This document shows, piece by piece, positions 1-8,755 of a stretch of 64,000 nt of DNA. The notes below the pieces were generated by a model. That model ran no database searches and was not told the origin of the DNA. It saw only the letters and a program-made list of their open reading frames with translations. Position 1 is the stretch's first letter. Every line of letters begins with the position of its first letter. The DNA lies in contig JAFRUE010000007.1 of assembly GCA_017441925.1 (NCBI GenBank), forward strand, positions 62,001-126,000, written 5' to 3'. Position numbers and translations under genes: made by a program. Origin of the DNA: Bacillota bacterium (GTDB lineage: Bacteria > Bacillota > Clostridia > Lachnospirales > Bianqueaceae).

Positions 1-255
1 GTGATGAACCGTCTGTCTGTGGACTGCGACTGCAACGGCCGTCCGGCGGAACCGGATATCCACGATATCGGGATTCTTGCATCATCCGATCCTGTTGCGC
101 TGGATCAGGCATGTTATGATCTGGTCGCACAGGCAGAAGGAAATGACGCACTGATGCGGCGGATCGAACGTCAGCACGGGTTGCACACGCTGGAACACGC
201 TGAAGAGATCGGCCTTGGAAGCAGGTCTTATCAGCTGGCAGACATCGATGAGTGA
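1..255 (+). CDS. DUF362 domain protein, C-terminal fragment
   Basis: This is the last 84 residues of a gene that begins upstream of the window; the frame is open to the left edge. The pattern of a Cys-rich stretch (VDCDCNGRP), then DIGILASSDPVALDQACYDL, then a tail with HGLHTLEHAEEIGLGS, is characteristic of the C-terminus of DUF362 proteins, which usually carry ferredoxin-like 4Fe-4S motifs and are common in anaerobic Firmicutes. Their biochemical role is not established. The stop codon overlaps the start of the following permease gene, so the two are probably co-transcribed. Confidence 0.75.
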   Translation: MMNRLSVDCDCNGRPAEPDIHDIGILASSDPVALDQACYDLVAQAEGNDALMRRIERQHGLHTLEHAEEIGLGSRSYQLADIDE

Positions 256-1159
256 GATCTTTGCGGTCCTCCGGAGAGAATTTGTATATATCTGGTACTA
301 TTTCGAAATCCAGTTCCGGCAGATCTTCTGGTACTGGGTCATCGGGATGGCGGCCGGATCTTTGATCTCTGTCTTTGCCAAGGACCTGATCCATGGACTT
401 TTTGTCGGGATACAGAAGAAAAAGTGGGGCGTGCTGGGCGTAGTTCCGGCATGCCTTCTTGGCATTGCGTCGCCGCTCTGCATGTACGGGACGATCCCGA
501 TCGCGGCATCCTTCAGAAAACAGGAAATGCGCGAAGACTGGCTTGCCGCGTTTATGATGGCTTCGATTCTGCTGAACCCGCAGCTGATCATCTACAGCGC
601 GGCACTTGGCCCCATAGCACTGGCTGTCCGGATCGTCAGCTGCTTCCTGTGCGGGATCTGTGCCGGACTGCTGGTCCATTTCGTATACAAGGGCAGGGAT
701 TTCTTTGATTTCAAAGGTTTCTCGGAGCGGGAGAGCCATGATACGCATCCAAACCTGCTGGTGCGGTATCTGCTGAATCTGTGGCGGAATGTGAAAGTGA
801 CCGGCCTGTATTTTCTTTTCGGCATCCTGTTGTCAGCGCTGTTCCAAAGATACGTCCCGCAAGAGGTGATGGTGAATGTTTTCGGCGGCAATGAGGCCTG
901 GGGAATATTGATGGCAGCGACCGTAGGTGTGCCGCTGTATGCGTGCGGCGGAGGGACGATCCCACTGCTCCAGAGCTGGCTTGCGGAGGGCATGAGCCTT
1001 GGAAGCGCGGCCGCGTTTATGATCACAGGCCCGGCGACCAAAATCACGAATCTCGTTGCTCTGAAGATCGTTATGGGCCTGAAAAAGTTCATTCTCTATT
1101 TTCTGTTTATCATGATTTATGCTTTCATCAGCGGGGTTCTGATCAATTTCGTTCTTTAA
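248..1159 (+). CDS. COG0701 (ArsP/DUF318-type) membrane permease
   Basis: A protein of 303 residues with about eight hydrophobic segments and the two duplicated signatures of the COG0701 permease family: GIASPLCMYGTIPI near residue 70 and VPLYACGGGTIPL near residue 230, the latter followed by FMITGPATKITNL. Family members include arsenic and other metal(loid) exporters; the substrate here is unknown. I chose ATG 248, which overlaps the stop of the preceding gene in an ATGAGTGA arrangement; a TTG at 215 is in frame but less likely. A strong hairpin terminator follows at 1171. Confidence 0.8.
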   Translation: MSEIFAVLRREFVYIWYYFEIQFRQIFWYWVIGMAAGSLISVFAKDLIHGLFVGIQKKKWGVLGVVPACLLGIASPLCMYGTIPIAASFRKQEMREDWLAAFMMASILLNPQLIIYSAALGPIALAVRIVSCFLCGICAGLLVHFVYKGRDFFDFKGFSERESHDTHPNLLVRYLLNLWRNVKVTGLYFLFGILLSALFQRYVPQEVMVNVFGGNEAWGILMAATVGVPLYACGGGTIPLLQSWLAEGMSLGSAAAFMITGPATKITNLVALKIVMGLKKFILYFLFIMIYAFISGVLINFVL

Positions 1160-1170
1160 AACAACACAAA

Positions 1171-1204
1171 AAAACGGCATGACCCGGAAAATCATGCCGT
1201 TTTA
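1171..1204. terminator. Bidirectional rho-independent terminator
   Basis: The perfect inverted repeat AAAACGGCATGA / TCATGCCGTTTT encloses a short loop. A-run and T-run flanks let it end both the permease gene (plus strand) and the converging lipoprotein gene (minus strand). Confidence 0.85.
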
Positions 1205-1217
1205 TAATGCACAACAC

Positions 1218-2315
1218 TTATTTTACAGCGTAGAACCATTCCGCCATTTCCGCAACGTGATCTTCCATGAAACTGGCAAGCGTTACGGAAGTGATATAAT
1301 TGTCCTGCTTGATGACGATGACCATCTCGTAAACATCTATATCGATATTGTTTACAGACATCTGGCTTGTCAACCGGATGATTCCATGTTCTGAACCGGC
1401 GAATTCAAGAGAGCCTTTCTCAGTTACAATATTCTTGAATCCCTGAGCTTCCAGTGAAGGAGCCAGTTTGGACAGAGCGATATCAATGTAGCCGGATTCA
1501 TCAAGCATTGCGCCGTAAACGGTCCCAAGATCTTCAAATACGACATTCATTGTCCTGAGACCATCGCTCGACATCGCGAACATATCAAATACTGTCTGCT
1601 GCTTGGCAAGCAGTTCCTTAACGCTTTCGACCGTCATCTGATCGGCAGAGATTCCACTTGTCGTAGCAAGTTCTTCGGTCGAGTAGAAAATCCAGTCATC
1701 ACCGGGCTTAACACCTATGCCGAAATAAGCGTTCTCATAGGTCCCGTCAGCAGTGGTGCCAAGCGAAAATTCTTTAGCTGTATTTGTAGATGCAGAAGAT
1801 TCTTCTTTAGAGGACTCGGCCTTGGAAGATTCTTCTTTGGAGAACTCGGTCTTGGAGGATTCTTCTTTGGAGGACTCGGTCTTGGAGGATTCTTCTTTAG
1901 AGGACTCGGCCTTGGAAGATTCTTCTTTAGAGGACTCGGCCTTGGAAGATTCTTCTTTGGAAGACTCGGTCTTGGAGGATTCTTCTTTGGAAGACTCGGT
2001 CTTGGAGGATTCTTCTTTGGAAGACTCGGTCTTGGAGGATTCTTCTTTGGAAGACTCGGTCTTGGAGGATTCTTCCTTGGAGGACTCAGCTTTGGAAGAG
2101 TCTTCCTTGCTGGATTCTTCTGCGGAAGACTCAGCCTTGCTGGCTTCAGCTGCGGAAGATTCCGTCAGATCGCTGATGGATTTTCCAGAAGAGGTTTCAG
2201 CAGCAGAGGTCTTGTCGGAAGAAGCAGAAGAACTCTCTCCGGAAGGCGTGACAACTATACAGGAGGACAAGAGCAGGGACAGTACAAGGACAAAAGCAAG
2301 AACGGTTTTTCTCAT
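1218..2315 (-). CDS. Lipoprotein with a Ser/Lys/Glu decapeptide-repeat stalk
   Basis: A secreted lipoprotein of 365 residues. The N-terminus is a signal peptide with a lipobox (LLLSSC, Cys 19), so it should be anchored to the outer face of the membrane. Residues of about 60 to 190 are low-complexity repeats of the type SSKEESSKTE, encoded by 30-bp DNA repeats. The C-terminal 180 residues form a globular domain of unknown family (it includes GIGVKPGDDWIFYSTEEL). The acidic/basic stalk probably spaces this domain away from the membrane across the peptidoglycan. The start has a good ribosome site (GAGG, 8 bases upstream). It lies 56 bases downstream of the DUF1846 gene on the same strand. Function unknown. 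Confidence 0.75.
   Translation of the reverse strand: MRKTVLAFVLVLSLLLSSCIVVTPSGESSSASSDKTSAAETSSGKSISDLTESSAAEASKAESSAEESSKEDSSKAESSKEESSKTESSKEESSKTESSKEESSKTESSKEESSKTESSKEESSKAESSKEESSKAESSKEESSKTESSKEESSKTEFSKEESSKAESSKEESSASTNTAKEFSLGTTADGTYENAYFGIGVKPGDDWIFYSTEELATTSGISADQMTVESVKELLAKQQTVFDMFAMSSDGLRTMNVVFEDLGTVYGAMLDESGYIDIALSKLAPSLEAQGFKNIVTEKGSLEFAGSEHGIIRLTSQMSVNNIDIDVYEMVIVIKQDNYITSVTLASFMEDHVAEMAEWFYAVK
1801..2100 (-). repeat. Ten tandem 30-bp coding repeats (SSKEESSKTE/A)
   Basis: Ten near-identical units of exactly 30 bp lie end to end, each encoding the decapeptide ESSKEESSKT or ESSKEESSKA; degenerate copies continue to about 2160. Units differ mainly by synonymous changes and a Thr/Ala swap. 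Such in-frame arrays can change copy number by slippage or recombination without breaking the frame. Confidence 0.9.
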
Positions 2316-2371
2316 AGTGGTTACCTCAGAGTTTCATTGTTTCATTACGGCCGGTATGCGGCCTTCATAGA

Positions 2372-3883
2372 TTATTCGTACAGATCCTTGTTTGCGAACT
2401 GCGGCTCGCACGTAACGTTGACGCCCATACGGCGGAGGAGCTGTTCCTCGGAAGAAGTGAGCATGCAGGTGGAATGCGCCTGGCAGCCGGACAGCCTGCC
2501 GATCTGGTCGATAGCGAGCTTTGCGACTTTGTCGTTGGCCGCGCAGACACAGAGTGCGTTGATCGTCTCTTCCGCATTGAGCTCACCGGAACGGTCGTGG
2601 AGGATATTTGTCTTCAGATTGCTCATAGGCTCCAGAACATACGGAGCAAGCATGTGAACGCTGTCATCGATGCCGGCAAGCGCCTTCAGCGCGTTCAGCA
2701 GACAGGCGGATACGGCAGACATGACACGCTGCGGAGAATGACGACCGGTAATGACTCTGCCGTCCTCAAGCTGCAGGGATACGACCTGGCAATACTCCGG
2801 TGCATATCCCTCACCGACAAGTTTCTCCTGACGTTCCAGGGCGGGACGGACTACCGCGCGGTCATAGATCGTCAGATTCAGCTCGTCCATCAGAAGCTTC
2901 TCTTTGGAAACGGTGTCTTCCTCTGCAAGTCCGCGCTTATAGTCGCAGGCTTCTTTATAATAGCGGCGGATGACTTCCTGCTTGGAAGCTTCGCGCACCA
3001 CATCGTCATCGATAATGCCATAGGCGATCCGGTTGACGCCCATGTCGGTCGGGGACTTGTAGAAGGACTCTTTACCGGTAATGCGCTCGATGATGCGGCG
3101 CAGCACGGGGAAAGTCTCAAGATCGCGGTTATAGTTGACTGCGATCGTTCCGTAGGCATCATAATGGAAAGAATCCAGACGGTTCACATCCTTGAGGTCT
3201 GCAGTAGCAGCCTCGTAAGCGATATTGACCGGATGGTTCAGAGGCAGGTTCCAGACCGGGAAGGTCTCGAACTTGGAATAACCGGCTTTGATATTGCGGA
3301 CCTGCTCGTGATAGAGCTGGCTCAGGCAGGTGGCAAGCTTGCCGCTGCCGGGACCGGGCGCCGTCACGACGACAATCGGACGGGTGGTCTCGATATACGG
3401 ATTGGCTCCGTATCCGTTCTCACTGACGATCAGATCGACGTTGGTCGGATAGCCGGGCGTGGCGCGGTGTGCATAGCAGCGGATACCGCGGCGTTCAAGC
3501 TGTGTCATGAACTGCTGTACAGCCGGCTGCTCCTCGTAACGGGTCACGACCACACTGGAGACGAGCAGACCGTAGCTTGTCAGAATGTCCATCATACGGA
3601 AGACCTCATCACCGTAGGTGATGCCGTAATCGCCGCGGCGCTTGTTGCGCTCGATATCCCGCGCGTACACGCAGATGATGATCTCGGCACTGTCCTTGAG
3701 CTTCTGCAGAAGACGGAGCTTGCAGTTCTCATCGTAACCGGGCAGTACACGCTTTGCGTGTGTGTCGTTCATCAGCTTGCCGCCGAACTCCAGATACAGT
3801 TTGTTGTAGCTGTTGACGCGTTCCAGAATGAAACGGGACTGCTCGGCAAGATATTTCTCTGAATCAAATCCGATTTTACTCAT
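2372..3883 (-). CDS. DUF1846 domain-containing protein
   Basis: A protein of 503 residues that matches the DUF1846 family along its whole length, for example KIGFDSEKYL at the start, the AHRATPGYPTNVDLIVSE stretch and VVVTAPGPGSGKLATCLSQ near residue 185, which is a P-loop-like glycine-rich segment. The family is widespread in Clostridia and other Firmicutes; structural work on relatives has suggested a nucleotide-binding fold, but no physiological role is established. The length is normal for the family. The start has an ideal AAGGAGG site. A tRNA gene and its terminator lie upstream on the same strand. Confidence 0.9.
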   Translation of the reverse strand: MSKIGFDSEKYLAEQSRFILERVNSYNKLYLEFGGKLMNDTHAKRVLPGYDENCKLRLLQKLKDSAEIIICVYARDIERNKRRGDYGITYGDEVFRMMDILTSYGLLVSSVVVTRYEEQPAVQQFMTQLERRGIRCYAHRATPGYPTNVDLIVSENGYGANPYIETTRPIVVVTAPGPGSGKLATCLSQLYHEQVRNIKAGYSKFETFPVWNLPLNHPVNIAYEAATADLKDVNRLDSFHYDAYGTIAVNYNRDLETFPVLRRIIERITGKESFYKSPTDMGVNRIAYGIIDDDVVREASKQEVIRRYYKEACDYKRGLAEEDTVSKEKLLMDELNLTIYDRAVVRPALERQEKLVGEGYAPEYCQVVSLQLEDGRVITGRHSPQRVMSAVSACLLNALKALAGIDDSVHMLAPYVLEPMSNLKTNILHDRSGELNAEETINALCVCAANDKVAKLAIDQIGRLSGCQAHSTCMLTSSEEQLLRRMGVNVTCEPQFANKDLYE

Positions 3884-3922
3884 AATGCCTCCTTCTGAAT
3901 TTCAGGTAAAGCAGGACCTACG

Positions 3923-3953
3923 AAAAAAGCCAAGGTTCTTGCGAACCCTGGCT
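3923..3953 (-). terminator. Terminator of the serine tRNA unit
   Basis: Read on the minus strand, the hairpin AGCCAGGGTTCGCAAGAACCTTGGCT is followed by TTTTTT, directly after the 3' end of tRNA-Ser(GGA). Confidence 0.8.
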
Positions 3954-3958
3954 TGCAC

Positions 3959-4046
3959 GGAGAAGAAGGGATTTGAACCCTTGCGCCGCTATTAACGGCC
4001 TACTCCCTTTCCAGGGGAGCCCCTTCGGCCACTTGGGTACTTCTCC
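3959..4046 (-). tRNA. tRNA-Ser (anticodon GGA)
   Basis: The 88-base minus-strand sequence folds as a class II tRNA: acceptor stem GGAGAAG/CTTCTCC, anticodon stem CTCCC/GGGAG around the loop CTGGAAA (anticodon GGA), a long variable arm (AGGCCGTTAATAGCGGC) and a T arm with GGTTCAAATCC. The long variable arm is diagnostic for serine. No CCA is encoded. Confidence 0.95.
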
Positions 4047-4085
4047 AAAACGGCTTACGCAAAAACAGATATGAAGTTGAAGAAC

Positions 4086-4170
4086 GGAAAGGGTGGGATT
4101 TGAACCCACGAAACCATAACGGTTTACTGGATTTCGAGGCCAGCTCCTTCGACCACTCGGACACCTCTCC
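4086..4170 (-). tRNA. tRNA-Ser (anticodon CGA)
   Basis: An 85-base class II tRNA. Acceptor stem GGAGAGG/CCTTTCC (one G-T pair), anticodon loop CTCGAAA giving CGA, long variable arm and GGGTTCAAATCCC T arm. It reads UCG codons. It lies upstream of tRNA-Ser(GGA) in the same transcription direction, so both are probably made from one precursor. No CCA is encoded. Confidence 0.95.
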
Positions 4171-4199
4171 TCATAATGTCAGTCGCTGACACGAACAGT

Positions 4200-4229
4200 A
4201 TTATACTATGGACATGTCCGGTCTGTCAA
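4200..4229 (-). promoter_or_regulatory. Promoter of the tRNA-Ser pair with a palindromic spacer
   Basis: On the minus strand, TTGACA (4229-4224) and TATAAT (4205-4200) are separated by 18 bases. The spacer contains the perfect 10-base palindrome GGACATGTCC, which could be chance or an operator. Confidence 0.75.
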
Positions 4230-4248
4230 TACTTTTTTGAGGAAAAGA

Positions 4249-4277
4249 TTGCAGACTCCCGGATCCTGTGCTATAAT
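4249..4277 (+). promoter_or_regulatory. Promoter of the isomerase/FGGY kinase operon
   Basis: TTGCAG, a 17-base spacer and TATAAT. It stands about 55 bases ahead of the start codon at 4334 and runs divergently from the tRNA promoter. Confidence 0.75.
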
Positions 4278-4333
4278 TTAATCGTCTATGAGGTGCGTTT
4301 CGGTTTACTAATTTTAATAAGGGGGAAATACAA

Positions 4334-5119
4334 ATGTTATTTGGTATATGTGGTAAGATCGATCTGATGGCAGAAGCCAAAGAGCTCGGTTTTGATTACC
4401 TTGAAATGTCTGTATCCGCGCTTGCCGCGCTGAATGAGGACGAGTTCGTAGAGGTGCAGAAGACGGCAAGAGAGGTCGGACTGCCCACTCCGGTCTGCAA
4501 CGGACTGATCCCCGGGAGCATTCCGCTGATCGGCGAGAACAGAGATCCGGAGCAGCTGGAGAAATACCTGCGCCACGCTTTCGGACGTCTGAATAAGCTC
4601 GGCGTGCAGATCGTCGTATTCGGCAGCGGCGCAGCCCGTAAATGTCCGGAAGACGTCAGCTATACCGAGGCCTGGAGACAGCTTGTCGAGTCGACCAAGA
4701 TCATCGGCAGGATCGCGGGAGAGTATGGGATCACCGTCGTGATCGAGCCGCTGCAGCGCCGTGAGTGCAACATGATCAATTCGATGGCGGAGGGTGCCTG
4801 CCTGCAGGCTGACGTCAATATGCCCAGTGTCGAGCTGCTGACGGATTTCTACCACGTTGTCTCCGACAATGAACCGATTTCCGACATTACGAGGATCGGA
4901 TCCTTCAGCCATGTACACATTGCGGCACGCTATCAGCGCCGTTATCCGCTGCCCGGACAGCCTGACGATTATCTGCAGTTCTTTGCCCGGCTGAAAGCCA
5001 TTGGATATGACGCGCATATGAGTATTGAGGGACGCTGCGATGATTTTGCCAAGGAAGGCGCCGTAAGTCTCAGATACATCAAGGAACTGTGGGCACAGGC
5101 GGATCCTGCAGCGTTGTAA
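4334..5119 (+). CDS. Sugar phosphate isomerase/epimerase (TIM barrel)
   Basis: A protein of 261 residues of the xylose-isomerase-like TIM-barrel superfamily (AP endonuclease family 2 fold). Metal-ligand positions typical of the family can be seen: VVIEPLQRRECNMINS near residue 135, DFYHV near 175, HVHIAARYQRR near 200 and SIEGRC near 235. The enzyme should isomerise or epimerise a free or phosphorylated ketose; the substrate cannot be told. The start follows AAGGGGGAAATACAAATG. The gene ends one base before an FGGY kinase gene, so the pair probably forms a two-step pathway in which the sugar is epimerised and phosphorylated. Confidence 0.8.
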   Translation: MLFGICGKIDLMAEAKELGFDYLEMSVSALAALNEDEFVEVQKTAREVGLPTPVCNGLIPGSIPLIGENRDPEQLEKYLRHAFGRLNKLGVQIVVFGSGAARKCPEDVSYTEAWRQLVESTKIIGRIAGEYGITVVIEPLQRRECNMINSMAEGACLQADVNMPSVELLTDFYHVVSDNEPISDITRIGSFSHVHIAARYQRRYPLPGQPDDYLQFFARLKAIGYDAHMSIEGRCDDFAKEGAVSLRYIKELWAQADPAAL

Positions 5120-5120
5120 T

Positions 5121-6593
5121 ATGAAGTATATTCTTGCGATTGACCAGAGTACGCAGGGCACCAAAGCCATGCTGCTCGATGAGCAGGCGCATGTGCTGCC
5201 TGCCGTGAGTCTGCCGCACCGGCAGATCATACTGGATAACGGTTATGTGGAGCATGATCCGGAAGAGATCTATGCAAATGTGATCCGGCTTGCCGGGATG
5301 GCGGTGGAGGCCGCGGGGATCCGTAAAGAGGACGTTACCGCGATCGGGCTGTGCAACCAGCGTGAGACCTCACTTGCCTGGGACAGGCAGACAGGAAAGT
5401 GTTTCGGCAACGCGGTCGTCTGGCAGTGCGCGCGCGGAGAGGCAATCTGTCAGGAGATCGAAGCGCAGGGGCTTGCGGAGACGATCCGCAGGAAGACCGG
5501 CTTGAGACTTTCGCCGTATTTTTCCGCGGCTAAGATCGCCTGGATCCTCAGGAACCGTGAAGATGCACGGGAAGCGGCTGCCAAGGGTGATTTCCTGGCA
5601 GGGACGGTGGACAGCTATCTGCTGTACCGCCTGACACACGGAAAAGAGTTCAGGACAGACGTATCCAATGCGTCCCGGACTCAGCTCATGAACCTGGAGA
5701 CACTGGACTGGGATCCAGATGTCTGCGGATACTTCGGACTGAAGCCGGAGATGCTTCCGGAGATCTGCGCGTCTGACAGCCTGTTCGGTATGACCGATCT
5801 GGAAGGGACTTTCCCTGCGCCGGTACCGGTCCACGCGATGCTCGGCGATTCGCACGCGTCCCTTTTCGGACACGGATGCCTTAAGCCGGGACAGATGAAA
5901 TCCTCTTATGGGACAGGTTCTTCGATCATGATGAATATCGGGGAGAAGCCGGTCCTGAGTGAGCAGGGGCTTGTAACCTCGCTGGCATGGAAGGTCGGCG
6001 GCAAGGCGATGTATGTGCTGGAAGGCAACGTGAACTACTCCGGTGCGGTCATGACTTGGGCAATCAAGGATCTGGGGCTTCTCGCGTCCCCGTCGGAGGC
6101 TGACGAGCTCATTGCGCAGGCATCTCCCGAAGACACGACTTATATCGTGCCTGCATTCTCGGGACTGGGTGCCCCGTACTGGGAGAGCAGCGCGAAAGCG
6201 ATGATCTACGGTATGTCCCGCTCGACAGGCCGTGCGGAGATCGTGCGTGCAGTCGATGAATGCATATGCTATCAGGTGACGGATATCGTCAAGATCATGG
6301 AGAAGGAGAGCGGCTATCCCGTGGCGCAGGTGAGCGCGGACGGAGGCGGCAGCAAGGGACGGTTCCTGATGCAGTTCCAGAGCGATATGCTGAATGTGCC
6401 CGTAAACGCGTCCCGCAATCCGGAGCTTTCCGCGACGGGAGCCGGATACGCAGCCGGACTCGGGTCAGGTTTCTATGACATGTCTGTTTTTGATAACAGC
6501 GATTATGTACGTTATGAACCATTGATGAGGGAGGAAGACCGTGCCCGTAAGCTGGACGGCTGGAAGGACGCCATCAGAAGAGTGCTGCTGTAA
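5121..6593 (+). CDS. FGGY-family carbohydrate kinase (glycerol kinase-like)
   Basis: A protein of 490 residues, normal for FGGY kinases. The N-terminal ATPase-fold phosphate loop is LAIDQSTQGTKAML; NQRETSLAWDRQTG near residue 78 and GLRLSPYFSAAKIAWIL near 132 resemble glycerol kinase; the expected catalytic Asp lies in GDSHASLFGHG near residue 246, followed by the GTGSS phosphate motif. The WQCARG segment replaces the WQDRRT of true glycerol kinases, which suggests a different polyol or ketose substrate. It is translationally linked to the upstream isomerase/epimerase (one base apart). Typical automatic labels would be glycerol kinase or xylulokinase; I do not think either can be asserted. 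Confidence 0.85.
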   Translation: MKYILAIDQSTQGTKAMLLDEQAHVLPAVSLPHRQIILDNGYVEHDPEEIYANVIRLAGMAVEAAGIRKEDVTAIGLCNQRETSLAWDRQTGKCFGNAVVWQCARGEAICQEIEAQGLAETIRRKTGLRLSPYFSAAKIAWILRNREDAREAAAKGDFLAGTVDSYLLYRLTHGKEFRTDVSNASRTQLMNLETLDWDPDVCGYFGLKPEMLPEICASDSLFGMTDLEGTFPAPVPVHAMLGDSHASLFGHGCLKPGQMKSSYGTGSSIMMNIGEKPVLSEQGLVTSLAWKVGGKAMYVLEGNVNYSGAVMTWAIKDLGLLASPSEADELIAQASPEDTTYIVPAFSGLGAPYWESSAKAMIYGMSRSTGRAEIVRAVDECICYQVTDIVKIMEKESGYPVAQVSADGGGSKGRFLMQFQSDMLNVPVNASRNPELSATGAGYAAGLGSGFYDMSVFDNSDYVRYEPLMREEDRARKLDGWKDAIRRVLL

Positions 6594-6626
6594 GGGACAA
6601 AACACAGCATTATGATCCAGATAACA

Positions 6627-6655
6627 AAAAACCGCCGGGTGTACCGGCGGTTTTC
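6627..6655. terminator. Bidirectional terminator
   Basis: AAAACCGCCGG / CCGGCGGTTTT around a short loop, between the converging kinase and histidine phosphatase genes. Confidence 0.85.
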
Positions 6656-6671
6656 TTGTGTGTGGTTCCGG

Positions 6672-7286
6672 TCAGTTTCCCTGGCCGTATTCCGATGCTG
6701 CGAACTGATCCGGCGACAGATTGATTGCGAGCAGTTTCCAGTCGTTGCGCAGGATCGAAATGTTGCAGTTATACAGCATGATGGTGCCGTCTTCTTTAAC
6801 GGCTTCGAAACGTTCTGTCTGCTTGTCCTGCAGATGTTCGATCAGGTGGTAGAGGACGCCGCCATGGGTTACGACCGCGATCTGCCCGAAGCGGACTGGC
6901 TGATATCGGAAATATGCCGCCATTGCATCCATGGCGCGTTCGAATACGGCTTTCTCGTCTTCAACATGCGCGGTCCGGCCTTCCCGGAAGAACCATTCGC
7001 GTTCTTCGATCGTGGTACCGGAGAGCGCGCCGAAATCTCTCTCGATCAGCCGCTCGTCCTCGATAACAGGAACGTTCGGATGATACGAAGCGATCGCGGC
7101 TGCCGTTTCTTTAGCCCGGCCAAGGGGACTAACAAAGATTGCGTCCAGATCCGTATACCGCATGGCTTCCGCGGTGCGCTGACTCTGAGCCTTGCCTGTC
7201 TCATTCAGCGGGATATCCTCCCGTCCCTGTACACGTCTCGCGAGATTCCAGTCGGTCTCTCCGTGGCGGATCAGAAAGAGGATCAT
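6672..7286 (-). CDS. Histidine phosphatase family protein
   Basis: A protein of 204 residues with the phosphoglycerate-mutase/acid-phosphatase signature LIRHGETDWN at residues 5-14, SPLGRAKETA near 53 and the second catalytic His in VVTHGGVL near 143. These enzymes form a phosphohistidine and remove or move phosphate on small molecules; the substrate here is unknown (relatives include alpha-ribazole phosphatase and sugar phosphatases). The start codon lies two bases after the stop of purB, so it is translated from the purB message. Confidence 0.85.
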   Translation of the reverse strand: MILFLIRHGETDWNLARRVQGREDIPLNETGKAQSQRTAEAMRYTDLDAIFVSPLGRAKETAAAIASYHPNVPVIEDERLIERDFGALSGTTIEEREWFFREGRTAHVEDEKAVFERAMDAMAAYFRYQPVRFGQIAVVTHGGVLYHLIEHLQDKQTERFEAVKEDGTIMLYNCNISILRNDWKLLAINLSPDQFAASEYGQGN

Positions 7287-7288
7287 AC

Positions 7289-8722
7289 TCAGACGTTAAC
7301 GGACGCGTCGACGGCCAGATCGTCCGGATACTGCGCAAGGATCGGCGCGAGGGTATCCGTCAGGAATTCCGTGACCTGCTGCGGAGCTCTGCCGACAAAA
7401 GCCTTCGGATCCGTCAGTTTCTGCAGTTCTTCCAGTGTCGTGCCGAACAGCGGATCCGCCGCGATTGCCGCGAGCAGATTGTTTTCTCCGCCTTCCTCCT
7501 TGATGATCCGGCTGGCTTCCATTGAATGCACCCGGATCCTCTCATGCAGCTGCTGACGGTCGCCGCCGCGCTTGACCGCGTCCATCAGGATCGTCTCGGT
7601 CGCCATGAAAGGCAGTTCGCGGAGCAGATGTGCAGTGATGACCTTGGGATAGACTACAAGTCCGTCCGAAACATTGATATACAGACTCAGGACCGCGTCC
7701 GCCGCAAGGAACGCTTCCGGTACGGAAATCCTCTTGTTGGCGGAATCGTCGAGCGTGCGTTCAAACCACTGCGTAGCGGCTGTGATCGCGGGATTCAGTG
7801 TATCCGCGATGATGTAGCGGGAGAGGGAAGCGATCCTTTCGCTGCGCATCGGATTGCGTTTGTAAGCCATCGCGGACGAACCGATCTGGCTCTTCTCGAA
7901 AGGTTCCTCGATCTCTTTCATATGCTGCAGCATGCGGATGTCGGAGGAGAACTTGGACGCGGACTGTGCGATTCCCGCCAGGATATTCAGGACGCGGCTG
8001 TCGACTTTACGCGAATAAGTCTGGCTCGTCACGGCGTATACGTCCGGATAGCCCATTTTCTGCGCGACCATCTTGTCGAGTCGGCGGACTTTGTCGGAGT
8101 CTCCGTCAAAAAGCTCCAGGAAAGAAGCCTGTGTTCCGGTCGTTCCCTTGGCTCCGCGCAGCTTCGCGTGGGACAGGAAGTCCTCCAGATCCTCAAGATC
8201 GAGAAGCAGATCCTGCATCCAGAGCGTGGCGCGCTTGCCGACCGTCGTCGGCTGAGCAGGCTGGAAATGCGTATAGGCGAGTGTCGGCAGATCCTTGTAC
8301 TGATCGGCGAATTTAGCGAGATGGCGCAGCAGGACGACGAGCTTCCTGCGGATCAGCCGGAGGCCTTCATGCATCAGAATCAGATCGGTATTGTCACCGA
8401 CATAGCAGGAAGTCGCTCCGAGATGAATGATGCCTTTTGCCGCGGGACACTGCAGTCCGTACGCATAAACATGGCTCATAACGTCGTGACGGACGATCTT
8501 CTCCCGGGCTTCAGCGTCTTCATAATTGATGTCGTCAGCGTGCGCCTTCAGCTCGGCGATCTGTTCATCCGTGATCGGAAGGCCGAGTTCCTTTTCGGAT
8601 TCGGCAAGGGCGATCCAGAGACGCCGCCAGGTGCGGAATTTCTTCTCCTCGGAGAAAAGATACTGCATCTCCTTGCTGGCGTAACGGGATGTAAGGGGTG
8701 TACTGTATATGTCGCGTGCCAT
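7289..8722 (-). CDS. purB: Adenylosuccinate lyase
   Basis: A protein of 477 residues, the usual length for the clostridial type. It carries the fumarase/aspartase superfamily signature GSSAMAYKRNPMRSE near residue 280 and the N-terminal region DIYSTPLTSRYAS typical of PurB. It makes AMP from adenylosuccinate and also splits SAICAR to AICAR in purine synthesis. The gene has its own promoter at 8791-8819 and an unusually stable hairpin in its leader. A histidine phosphatase gene follows two bases downstream. Confidence 0.95.
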   Translation of the reverse strand: MARDIYSTPLTSRYASKEMQYLFSEEKKFRTWRRLWIALAESEKELGLPITDEQIAELKAHADDINYEDAEAREKIVRHDVMSHVYAYGLQCPAAKGIIHLGATSCYVGDNTDLILMHEGLRLIRRKLVVLLRHLAKFADQYKDLPTLAYTHFQPAQPTTVGKRATLWMQDLLLDLEDLEDFLSHAKLRGAKGTTGTQASFLELFDGDSDKVRRLDKMVAQKMGYPDVYAVTSQTYSRKVDSRVLNILAGIAQSASKFSSDIRMLQHMKEIEEPFEKSQIGSSAMAYKRNPMRSERIASLSRYIIADTLNPAITAATQWFERTLDDSANKRISVPEAFLAADAVLSLYINVSDGLVVYPKVITAHLLRELPFMATETILMDAVKRGGDRQQLHERIRVHSMEASRIIKEEGGENNLLAAIAADPLFGTTLEELQKLTDPKAFVGRAPQQVTEFLTDTLAPILAQYPDDLAVDASVNV

Positions 8723-8755
8723 AACTGCAGATGTACCTCCGTTCAGATAAAATAG

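Noticed and set aside
1753-2370. Plus-strand open frame opposite the lipoprotein repeats
   Set aside because: It is a by-product of the 30-bp repeats; the minus strand has a signal peptide, lipobox and ribosome site.
4176-4367. Small plus-strand open frame upstream of the isomerase/epimerase
   Set aside because: It runs through both divergent promoters and has no ribosome site or similarity pattern.
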